DNA from: Verrucomicrobiota bacterium
GTDB taxonomy: Bacteria; Verrucomicrobiota; Lentisphaeria; Oligosphaerales; Oligosphaeraceae
DNA: 6,961 bases
Assembly: GCA_022709995.1 (NCBI GenBank)
Contig: JAKLHU010000111.1
Coordinates: 1-6,961 of the forward strand
Reading direction: 5' to 3'
Within the stretch, counting starts at the first letter, position 1; the number at the start of each line of letters is the position of its first letter. The position numbers and the translations under genes were made by a program. This document shows, one piece after another, positions 1 through 5,914 of this stretch. A model generated the notes under the pieces. It saw nothing but the letters and a program-made list of their open reading frames with translations. It was not told the origin of the DNA and searched no databases.

Positions 1-1838
1 GGTGATGGTGACGTCGCCATTGGCTTCGCAAAAACAGCTTCCCGCACCACCGCCGGTTTGGCGTCGGCGATCGGAGCCGCCGAAACAACCGGCGACGGCG
101 ACGCATCGACCGGACGGACAGGCCCGCGGACGAATGGCGCTCGATTGTCTTCATGCCGATAACGCTGGCCCTCGCTGCCGCCGCCGCGACGGGACATCGG
201 CCGGCCGCCGCGACTGTCACGGCCGCCCCGCGATTCGCGTGAATCACGCGGACGCGGATCCAGAAGACGGCTCAAGCGCTGACCATCTACACCAATGCGT
301 TCCGGACCCTGGTCCGCACCCCCCGACAACTGATGCTTCAACAACTTCGCCATCAGAATCAAAACATCCTGGTTCTCCGACAACGTCTGAATCTGATTCA
401 GCAGATCAATGTCCAGCTCGTAATCATGCAGAGCTTGGAAAATCCGCTTCAGGCGCTGCGAGGTGACTTCACTGCGGGTCGGGATGAGGCGGTGCTCCAT
501 CTGCGCCCCGACCGTCCGCTTAATGGATTCCAGCTGCCGCATTTCCCGCGGCGTCACCAGCGTTATGGCCGTACCGGTTTTCCCGGCCCGGCCGGTCCGC
601 CCGATCCGATGCACGTAACCACGCGAATCAAAGGGCATGTGAAAATTGAAAACGTGGGTGACGTCATCGACGTCCAAGCCACGGGCCGCGACGTCGGTCG
701 CCACCAGAATGTCAATCTCGCCACGCCGGAACGCCGCCATCACCCGGCTCCGCTGGGCCTGCTCCATGTCGCCATGCAGACAATTCACATTGTAGCCCCG
801 GCCGCCCAGAAGAATATTGAGGGAATCCGTCTCCTCGCGCGTCCGGCAAAAAATGATCGCCTTGCCGACATCCTCGGCGTCGATCAGACGAATGACCGCA
901 TTCGTCCGCTCGCTGTCCTCAATGACGTAAAACAACTGCTCGATGTCGTTGTTCGTGGACTCGTTGGTTGCCGTCGTGATTTCGACCGGGTTGCGCAGAA
1001 TCGACTGCGCCAGGGCCACGACGGGACGCGGCATCGTCGCCGAAAACAGCATCGTCTGGTGCGGGCCGGGAAACTCGCTGAAAATCCGCCGGACATCATC
1101 CAGAAAACCCATGTCAAGCATTTCATCGGCTTCATCCACGACAATGAAGGACGGATTGACATTCTTGAAGTGGCCCGATTCGATCAGGTCAATGAGACGG
1201 CCGGGAGTCGCCACCAGGGCGTTGATGCCTTTCGACAACATCTGCTCCTGGCGCGTATAGGACTGCCCGCCGGTAAACGCGGCCGTGTGCAACCCGGTAT
1301 AGCGCCCAAGCTTGAAAAGCTCGCCGCTCACCTGCGCCGCCAGCTCTCTGGTCGGAACCAGCACGAGAAGACGCAAGCCGCTGGTGCCGCGAAGCTTCTC
1401 CATCGCCGGAAGGCCAAACGCCGCCGTCTTGCCAGTCCCGGTCAGAGCCTGGCCAATCAAATCACGGCCGGCCAGAAGCTCCGGAATCGCCTTCGCCTGA
1501 ATCGGCGTCGGCGACCGGAAACCGGCCTCCTCGATCCCGCGCATCAGCTCGGCACATAAACCAAACGGCCGAAAACCGGAACCAACCGCCGCTTCCACGT
1601 CCGCGTCCGATTCGATCTCCGACAACGCCGGCCCGTCATTCGACGCGGGCAAGGCCGCCACCGGCTGGTCCGCCGACTCTGCCGCCGCCGGCGCTGGCGA
1701 GGCAAGGCTGCCTTCCTCCGGAAAAGCCCCCGGAACGGCAATCAGGCCGTCCCCCGCCGACGCCGACGCCGGCACGGCGGCGGGAACGGACGCGCTGGTG
1801 TCGTCTTTCGCGGTCTCGTGTTCTTTCGCATTCATCAT
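1..1838 (-). CDS. DEAD-box ATP-dependent RNA helicase (DeaD/CshA-like), C-terminus cut by window edge
   Basis: ATP-dependent RNA unwinding enzyme of superfamily 2, cytoplasmic, of the kind used in ribosome assembly, mRNA turnover and cold adaptation. The minus-strand frame is open for 612 codons and runs off the left edge without a stop. In order it shows: a low-complexity Ala/Pro/Asp/Glu N-terminal extension (about residues 1-90); the Q-motif region ending PTPIQAKAIPELL; motif I ALTGTGKT (131-138, K137); motif II DEAD (235-238); motif III SAT (266-268); and motif VI HRIGRTGR (410-417). A CsdA/CshA-like segment follows (IPTRSEVTSQRL onward). Last comes a basic Arg/Gly/Ser tail (about 528-553) with RGG and SRGG repeats, typical of RNA-binding tails. 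The start is placed at tandem ATG codons (1838 and 1835); only a weak GGGA precedes them. The family is certain. The subfamily is inferred from the post-core domain and tail. A long structured leader lies upstream. Confidence 0.96.
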   Translation of the reverse strand, partial: MMNAKEHETAKDDTSASVPAAVPASASAGDGLIAVPGAFPEEGSLASPAPAAAESADQPVAALPASNDGPALSEIESDADVEAAVGSGFRPFGLCAELMRGIEEAGFRSPTPIQAKAIPELLAGRDLIGQALTGTGKTAAFGLPAMEKLRGTSGLRLLVLVPTRELAAQVSGELFKLGRYTGLHTAAFTGGQSYTRQEQMLSKGINALVATPGRLIDLIESGHFKNVNPSFIVVDEADEMLDMGFLDDVRRIFSEFPGPHQTMLFSATMPRPVVALAQSILRNPVEITTATNESTNNDIEQLFYVIEDSERTNAVIRLIDAEDVGKAIIFCRTREETDSLNILLGGRGYNVNCLHGDMEQAQRSRVMAAFRRGEIDILVATDVAARGLDVDDVTHVFNFHMPFDSRGYVHRIGRTGRAGKTGTAITLVTPREMRQLESIKRTVGAQMEHRLIPTRSEVTSQRLKRIFQALHDYELDIDLLNQIQTLSENQDVLILMAKLLKHQLSGGADQGPERIGVDGQRLSRLLDPRPRDSRESRGGRDSRGGRPMSRRGGGSEGQRYRHEDNRAPFVRGPVRPVDASPSPVVSAAPIADAKPAVVREAVFAKPMATSPS

Positions 1839-1932
1839 GATCTTTTTTCCCATTCACAAACCAGGTGGAGCGTTCTCACAATGCCTTGCCCCTGTCCTGT
1901 CACCTGGGAACAATCATTATCTCGACGCTGAT

Positions 1933-1967
1933 AAAAAACGCGGCGACGGAACGATGGCCGTCGCCGC
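1933..1967 (-). terminator. Rho-independent terminator or attenuator upstream of the helicase
   Basis: Read on the minus strand, a perfect 10-bp GC-rich stem (1958-1967 with 1940-1949) encloses an 8-nt loop. One G and six consecutive T follow (1938-1933). It lies about 208 nt past the M42 peptidase stop and about 95 nt before the helicase ATG. It could therefore end the upstream operon, end a small RNA, or act as an attenuator in the helicase leader. The structure itself is clear; which role it has is inference. Confidence 0.85.
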
Positions 1968-2088
1968 TGCTGGCGCCATCCGGGTCTGGGAGCAGTCCGC
2001 GGAACCGACTGAATATCTCGCTGAGAACGCTGTCAGATAAGAACAAACGTCCCGGTCAGACACATCCCAGACATGGCGCATGCTGAAA

Positions 2089-2111
2089 GCCGCGGCGACA
2101 AAGGCCGCGGC
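2089..2111 (-). repeat. Paired GCCGCGGC palindromes forming a hairpin
   Basis: Two identical copies of the self-complementary octamer GCCGCGGC (2089-2096 and 2104-2111) are separated by 7 bases. They are at once a direct and an inverted repeat, and can form an 8-bp all-GC stem with a 7-nt loop in RNA. The loop and 3' arm contain the segment complementary to the downstream terminator arm, so this hairpin would compete with antitermination. Confidence 0.6.
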
Positions 2112-2160
2112 AACCGGCGGCCGTCAACGCTGTTCCGGAAGCCGCCTCAGTCATAAGAAT

Positions 2161-2189
2161 AATATAGCGCGGCAATCATGCTTCGCCAA
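2161..2189 (-). promoter_or_regulatory. Candidate sigma70 promoter for the helicase leader
   Basis: On the minus strand, TTGGCG (2189-2184) and TATATT (2166-2161) are separated by exactly 17 bases. This matches the -35 consensus at 4 of 6 positions and the -10 consensus at 5 of 6. The -35 box lies within the last codons of the M42 peptidase gene. Predicted transcription start is near 2154. The AT-rich -10 region stands out from its GC-rich surroundings. The call is by eye only. Confidence 0.45.
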
Positions 2190-3174
2190 ACACCCCGGCC
2201 GCAATTAATTCCGCGACCGCCGCGCGGTCCCCGCCCAACCGGGTCAACCAGGCGGCAAGGGCCTCTAGGTCGCCGACGCCAGCCGTTTCCAGCGGCGTGT
2301 GATTGCCTTCGGTCGCCACCAGCAGCGGCAGGACCGGAGCCAGGCTGCCCTGGGCCGGAAACGCCCGGGCGTCCGTGCCGCTATAGTTGTAGATTTCGGC
2401 CTGGAGCGGCAGCCCCCAAGCCAGGGACAGCCGTTCAAGCACGTTCCAGACCCGCCGGCCAACCAGCACCGACGCGTCGCTCAACGTCGCGACCGGACCG
2501 CCGCCAAGACGCACCCCCTGGGCCTGGTCGGCATAGGTGGCATCCAGGCAGATGACGAGGTCAGCCTGCACCCGCGCCGCCAGCACCGCGGCCCCGAAAC
2601 CGCCGAATTCCTCGCTCGCGGTCGCCGCCAGCACGACATCTACGGCCGGGGAACGCAGCACGCCAGCCAGGTGCGCCAGCAGAAAACACCCGAGCCGATT
2701 GTCCAAAAAACTCGCCTGCACCCGGCCGCCGCGGACCCGGCCCTGGGGCGGGAAGCATAGGCGGTCGCCGCGAGCGAGGTCGAGGTCGGCGGTCACGTGA
2801 ACCGCCTGCCGCCCGGTTGCCGACGGGCGCAAGACGCACGGCCCGCAGCCGGACGCCGTTTTCACGATGGCGGCCTGCGTCGCTTGCGTCTCGACGTCCC
2901 ACGCCGCCCCGCCCAGCGCCACCGCCACCGCCTGGCGGCGATTCCGGCGCACGCTCTGCACCACATATCCCGGCGAATCCATGTGCGCACAGACCAGGAT
3001 GGTCAACGGCGGCGACAAAGCGCCGGGAATCCGGGCCGTGACCGCATAACGACCATACACCTCCGGAAGCAGACCATGCCGACGCCAGCAGCGCAACAAA
3101 AAACCCGCCACCTCGTCCTCGTCGCCGGGCGTGCTGTGCAGCCGGCACAAGTCCAGCAGAAAACTCAAATCCAT
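2176..3174 (-). CDS. M42-family metallo-aminopeptidase (glutamyl aminopeptidase/endo-glucanase M-like)
   Basis: Predicted cytosolic co-catalytic metal aminopeptidase (TET-forming family) that trims short peptides. The 332 residues are close to the usual 340-360. All expected ligands are visible in order: H64 and D66 in AHMDSPG; bridging D158 in SFLDNRLG; the catalytic/ligand Glu pair E188-E189 in ASEEFGGFGA; D211 in CLDATYAD; and the last His H292 in GNHTPLETAGVGDLEAL. The YSGTDARAF segment (264-272) matches the conserved glycine-Thr-Asp loop before it. No signal peptide is seen. The start ATG at 3174 has a purine-rich GGGAAG about 6 bases upstream. The gene lies 60 bases after ftsW on the same strand and is probably co-transcribed with it. 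The peptidase family is secure; substrate preference cannot be read. Some M42 members were historically named cellulases, which is unlikely here. Confidence 0.93.
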   Translation of the reverse strand: MDLSFLLDLCRLHSTPGDEDEVAGFLLRCWRRHGLLPEVYGRYAVTARIPGALSPPLTILVCAHMDSPGYVVQSVRRNRRQAVAVALGGAAWDVETQATQAAIVKTASGCGPCVLRPSATGRQAVHVTADLDLARGDRLCFPPQGRVRGGRVQASFLDNRLGCFLLAHLAGVLRSPAVDVVLAATASEEFGGFGAAVLAARVQADLVICLDATYADQAQGVRLGGGPVATLSDASVLVGRRVWNVLERLSLAWGLPLQAEIYNYSGTDARAFPAQGSLAPVLPLLVATEGNHTPLETAGVGDLEALAAWLTRLGGDRAAVAELIAAGVFGEA

Positions 3175-3224
3175 CTCGTCTTCCCTTCCCTGGACACGTG
3201 CCCGCCGCGCCTGTTTGCCGACCT

Positions 3225-3244
3225 GCCGGAAGGCCTATTCCGGC
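3225..3244 (-). other. Inverted repeat spanning the ftsW stop codon
   Basis: GCCGGAA (3225-3231) and TTCCGGC (3238-3244) form a perfect 7-bp stem around a 6-nt loop that contains the ftsW TAG stop. No T-run follows on either strand, so it is not a normal intrinsic terminator. It may stabilise the 3' end of ftsW mRNA, slow readthrough into the peptidase gene, or be chance in GC-rich DNA. Confidence 0.35.
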
Positions 3245-4440
3245 CGGGCCAGATGTAAAACCTTGTACGTCGGAACAACTTTGGTGTCCAGCATTTCCTG
3301 ATGCATGGCCGCCAGATTGCGCCGGCAGATGTTGAACACCAGCCCGACGCAGAGCAGAATCGAGATGATGCTGGAACCGCCGTAGCTCAAAAACGGCGCG
3401 GTCAGGCCGGTTGTCGGGCACCAGCCGCTGACCACGCTGATGTTGACCAAAGCCTGAAACGCAACCAGGAGCCCCCCCCCCATGCAGATCAGCATATCGA
3501 CCGGGTCCCGGCACATATACGCCACGCCGACCGTGCAACCGAGAAACAGCATGTACAGCCCCAACACCACCAGGACGCCGAGATAGCCCAGCTCCTCGCC
3601 CAGGACGGCCAGGATGAAGTCCGTATGGGCTTCCGGCAGATACACCTGCTTCATGATGCTGCGGGTGAACCCGCGCCCGTGGAGGCCCCCCGAACCCATC
3701 GCCAAGTGCGAATGCCACAACTGATAGCCGTTGTCTTGTTTGTACAACTCCGGATGACGGTACGAAACCACCCGCGTGACGCGCTCCGGATTCAACGCGA
3801 TCGCCGCCGTGCCGGCCACCACCCCCAGCAGAACCGCCAACAGCAGAAAACGCGTCCGCACCCCCGCCAAAAACATCAGCGCCATCACCACGCCGGCCGC
3901 AATCACGGTCGTGCTGAGGTCTTTGCCCAGGAAAATAAATCCCAGGACCGCGCCGCTGGCCAACCCGGGAATCAGGACACCGCCTTTCCAAGTCGCGATC
4001 GTCTCCCGGCTGCGGGTGCCATAGTACGTCGACAAATACAAAATGAGGCCGAATTTGGCGAATTCCGACGGCTGGATGGAAATCTGGCCCAGCCGCAGCC
4101 AGCGGAAACCGCCCTTGATGCCGCCCGGCACCAACGGAAAGAAATTGAGCGCGCCCGTGGAAAAGGCTTTCACGGCCATGTGCGCGAGGAACAGATAAGC
4201 CAACGCCGCCACGACCAGGACCAGCAGGACGCGCGACCAGCGCGACAGCCATTCGCGCGGCACGAAAGTGACGACCAACGCCCCCGTGATGCCAATCCCC
4301 ATCCACTGCGCCTGCCGGTAGAAATATTTCGTCCCGTCCAGGGCGAAGGTGGTGGAATAGACCATCACCAGCCCGATGCTCAAAAGCAAGGCGACGGTCA
4401 CCAGAAGCACACACGTCAGACTGCGCGAAAGTCCCATCAT
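3235..4440 (-). CDS. ftsW: FtsW/RodA/SpoVE (SEDS) family peptidoglycan glycosyltransferase, FtsW-like
   Basis: Integral membrane enzyme that polymerises lipid II into glycan strands with a partner penicillin-binding protein; FtsW acts at the division septum. The 401 residues show about ten hydrophobic segments, the first at about 8-30 and the last at about 347-372, and a 30-residue cytoplasmic tail. SEDS signatures in order: FRWLRLG then IQPSEFAK (about 122-129); GKDLSTT (172-178); the long outer loop ending YLPEAHTDFI, with the catalytic-type Asp at 274; GEELG (281-285); and PTTGLTAPFLSYGGSS (342-357). LPEAHTDF and the short GGIKGGFRW loop favour FtsW over RodA, but no dcw-cluster neighbours confirm it. 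An upstream ATG (4479) is possible. I chose 4440 because GGGAGG lies 9 bases before it and the CDF stop lies 1 base before it, indicating translational coupling. A run of ten G interrupts the gene at 3481-3472. Confidence 0.92.
   Translation of the reverse strand: MMGLSRSLTCVLLVTVALLLSIGLVMVYSTTFALDGTKYFYRQAQWMGIGITGALVVTFVPREWLSRWSRVLLVLVVAALAYLFLAHMAVKAFSTGALNFFPLVPGGIKGGFRWLRLGQISIQPSEFAKFGLILYLSTYYGTRSRETIATWKGGVLIPGLASGAVLGFIFLGKDLSTTVIAAGVVMALMFLAGVRTRFLLLAVLLGVVAGTAAIALNPERVTRVVSYRHPELYKQDNGYQLWHSHLAMGSGGLHGRGFTRSIMKQVYLPEAHTDFILAVLGEELGYLGVLVVLGLYMLFLGCTVGVAYMCRDPVDMLICMGGGLLVAFQALVNISVVSGWCPTTGLTAPFLSYGGSSIISILLCVGLVFNICRRNLAAMHQEMLDTKVVPTYKVLHLARPE
3472..3481 (-). repeat. Ten-base poly-G tract inside ftsW
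   Basis: The coding strand reads ATG followed by three GGG glycine codons, giving ten consecutive G (C on the plus strand). The frame is intact here. The tract lies in a hydrophobic segment (MGGGLLVAF) before the SYGGSS motif, so a one-base slip would truncate the protein before its conserved C-terminal region. Confidence 0.95.
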
Positions 4441-4441
4441 T

Positions 4442-5578
4442 TCAAGTGTCCTCCCTGCTCCGCCCGGCCTCATGTTCATACGGTTCGAGATGGGTCAGAG
4501 CCCCGACCACCTTCAGGTCCGCCCGCGCCAACGCCTGGCTGACGGCGCCGCAGATCTCGTGCCCGGCCCGGACCGTCAACTCCGGGTCCACCTGCACATG
4601 CAGATCGGCATCATAGCCATTCAGGACCCGCCGGGTCCGCACCCGATGCACCTCCCGCACGCCGGGAACCGTCAGCGCCAGGGCGCGAATCCGGTCCCGG
4701 ATAGTGACGGGCTGCATCGGCTCGAGGTGGCACAACACATCGACGATGCAGGACTCGCCCTTGACAATCGAAGCCTGGATGTCATCGCAAATCAAGTGGC
4801 CATCCTCGACGGACAGGCCGGAATCCACCAGCACATGCAAGTCCAGCGCAAACCCCTGGCCAACCCGGCGCGTCCGCAAGTCATGCACTTCGCGCACGCC
4901 CGGAACCGCCGTGGCCAGATTGCGCAGCCGCTCCAGATAAGCCGGGTCGGCCCCCTCATCGGCCAGCTCCCGGAGCATCGGCAACGCGATGTCCCACGCC
5001 GCCTTCAGCAGCATCAGCGCCACCAGCAGCGCGGCGCAGGCGTCGACATGCGTCATCGCCGGCCAGATGCGGCCGACCACCACCGCCGCCGCCACCGGGA
5101 TGGAGCTGAAAGCGTCCGACCGATGATGCCAGGCATTGGCCATCATCGCCGGGGAGTGGCAGCGCCGACCCACGGCCACGGTCCAGCGATACAGCCACTC
5201 CTTGACGACAATCGACGTCATCGCCACCCCAAAAACCGGCCAACTGGGGCGCTGATGGATGTCGGCGCCGATGCTGACCAGCGCCTTCCAGCCCAGACTG
5301 AGCGCCACCAGCCCCAGGACGGCGCCGATAAACAGCGTGACCAGAGATTCGATCCGCTGATGGCCGTGCGGATGGCGGATGTCCGCCGGCTCGGCCCAAA
5401 AGCGCAACCCGATCACCACGGCCAGGTCGGTCACCATGTCGGACAGACTGTGCACACCGTCAGCGATGCACGCCTGGCTGTGATACACCACCCCGATCAC
5501 AAACTTCATACCCGTCAACAGCAGGTTCAGCAACAAACCCCACAACGTCACCCGCCTGATTGTCCGCTGCGCATCCAT
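4442..5578 (-). CDS. Cation diffusion facilitator (CDF) family divalent metal transporter with tandem C-terminal domains
   Basis: Inner-membrane proton antiporter of the CDF family that exports divalent metals such as zinc, cobalt, cadmium, iron or manganese. The 378 residues have six predicted membrane segments (about 12-30, 34-60, 79-97, 113-130, 142-172, 176-198). The metal-site motifs are HSLSD in segment 2 (H43, D47) and HHRSD in segment 5 (H151, D155), an HxxxD/HxxxD pair most like zinc-type members. The HPHGHQRIE loop (69-77) after segment 2 is also typical. The cytoplasmic part is unusual. Two homologous dimerisation-type domains (about 214-288 and 292-370) each contain VPGVREVH, an RTRRV stretch and a final HLEP. 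The frame extends upstream to an ATG at 5674. I chose 5578 because GGAG lies 6 bases upstream and the family N-terminus fits. The stop is 1 base from the ftsW start. The metal cannot be assigned with certainty. Confidence 0.94.
   Translation of the reverse strand: MDAQRTIRRVTLWGLLLNLLLTGMKFVIGVVYHSQACIADGVHSLSDMVTDLAVVIGLRFWAEPADIRHPHGHQRIESLVTLFIGAVLGLVALSLGWKALVSIGADIHQRPSWPVFGVAMTSIVVKEWLYRWTVAVGRRCHSPAMMANAWHHRSDAFSSIPVAAAVVVGRIWPAMTHVDACAALLVALMLLKAAWDIALPMLRELADEGADPAYLERLRNLATAVPGVREVHDLRTRRVGQGFALDLHVLVDSGLSVEDGHLICDDIQASIVKGESCIVDVLCHLEPMQPVTIRDRIRALALTVPGVREVHRVRTRRVLNGYDADLHVQVDPELTVRAGHEICGAVSQALARADLKVVGALTHLEPYEHEAGRSREDT
4450..4455 (-). promoter_or_regulatory. Strong ribosome binding site for ftsW inside the CDF gene
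   Basis: GGGAGG on the minus strand lies in the last codons of the CDF transporter gene. It is followed by 9 bases, including the CDF stop TGA, and then the ftsW ATG at 4440. It decides the ftsW start over the upstream in-frame ATG at 4479 and suggests termination-reinitiation coupling between the two genes. Confidence 0.75.
4469..4939 (-). repeat. Internal tandem duplication encoding two CDF cytoplasmic domains
   Basis: Two consecutive coding segments of about 75-79 codons (4939-4715 and 4705-4469) encode clearly related domains. They share VPGVREVH, then RTRRV, an LDLHV/ADLHV strand, a VD turn, a GH helix start and a terminal HLEP. The similarity is obvious in protein; I did not align the DNA in full. 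Confidence 0.8.
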
Positions 5579-5914
5579 GATGGTCTCCAGCCCTATCTCT
5601 TCGGCATCCGCTCCCCGCCTTCGAAGCAAAAGAAAAATATAAGTACAACGCCACAAAATAACACCCGGCGCCATGCTTTTTTGGTAAAATCAACAGCGGC
5701 GGCTCCCCTTCCGGCCCGTCCCCGGACGGCGAGCGCGGCCGGCCCGACCCCGCTGGCAACGGCAGCCATGCGAATTTCGTCTATGGCAAAGACAACATTT
5801 TCCATCCGTCGCGGTTTGCACACCGCAATTTCATCTATACGGTAAGGATGTCGGAGCAAATGCCCGTTCCGGGCGTCCATCCATCCACGTTTTTCTTGCC
5901 AGGAGACCAAAACC
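5579..5914. promoter_or_regulatory. Divergent intergenic region between the CDF transporter and the aminotransferase
   Basis: These 336 bases hold no convincing gene. Two AT-richer islands (about 5625-5695 and 5770-5840) flank a very GC-rich block (about 5696-5765), as expected for back-to-back promoters. For the CDF gene, TATATT on the minus strand (5641-5636) is a candidate -10 but has no good -35 partner. For the aminotransferase, TATACG (5836-5841) is a weak -10 candidate. An AATTTC-type direct repeat sits in the right-hand island. The GC block has a short inverted repeat (5716-5720 with 5725-5729) without a T-run. Confidence 0.45.
5773..5838 (+). repeat. Imperfect 12-base direct repeat upstream of the aminotransferase
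   Basis: AATTTCGTCTAT (5773-5784) and AATTTCATCTAT (5827-5838) match at 11 of 12 positions. Each is followed by a similar GG(C/T)AA stretch. Start-to-start spacing is 54 bases, about five helical turns. The second copy overlaps the weak candidate -10. They could be operator half-sites or a chance duplication. Confidence 0.4.

Larger units (their letters stand above)
1839..2154 (-). promoter_or_regulatory. Structured 5' leader of the helicase gene with candidate attenuator
   Basis: No convincing gene lies between the M42 peptidase stop and the helicase start. If transcription begins at the promoter placed at 2161-2189, the leader is about 316 nt. In transcript order it can form: a 6-bp hairpin (2141-2146 with 2116-2121); an 8-bp hairpin made of two copies of the palindrome GCCGCGGC (2104-2111 with 2089-2096, 7-nt loop); an 8-bp stem closing a larger domain (2065-2072 with 1984-1991); and an intrinsic terminator (1967-1940). 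The segment at 2099-2092 reads GTCGCCGC in the transcript, an exact complement of GCGGCGAC in the terminator 5' arm, so an antiterminator fold is possible. After the terminator a 7-bp inverted repeat (1901-1907 with 1861-1867) precedes the start codon. It matches no riboswitch class I recognise. A separate small RNA of about 220 nt ending at the terminator is the main alternative. Confidence 0.5.

Noticed and set aside
333..1559. 408-codon plus-strand frame opposite the helicase
   Set aside because: It is antisense to a helicase with every DEAD-box motif intact. Its open length follows from high GC content.
2056..2154. 32-codon minus-strand reading frame in the helicase leader, starting near the predicted transcript start and covering the antiterminator segment
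   Set aside because: It would make an attractive leader peptide, but it has no ribosome binding site, would have to be leaderless, and its Ala/Arg/Cys composition is what random GC-rich sequence gives.
2561..4414. Long 617-codon minus-strand frame across the ftsW and M42 genes
   Set aside because: It is a shadow in another frame. The ftsW and M42 frames contain all the family motifs, while this frame is Gly/Arg-rich without any recognisable domain.
5716..5729. GC-rich inverted repeat as a possible terminator between the divergent genes
   Set aside because: It has a 5-bp stem and 4-nt loop with no T-run, and no transcript is expected to end there because both genes point away.
5768..5845. 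Short plus-strand frame of 25 codons in the divergent intergenic region
   Set aside because: It has no ribosome binding site, and its internal ISS repeat only reflects the AATTTC direct repeat in the DNA.
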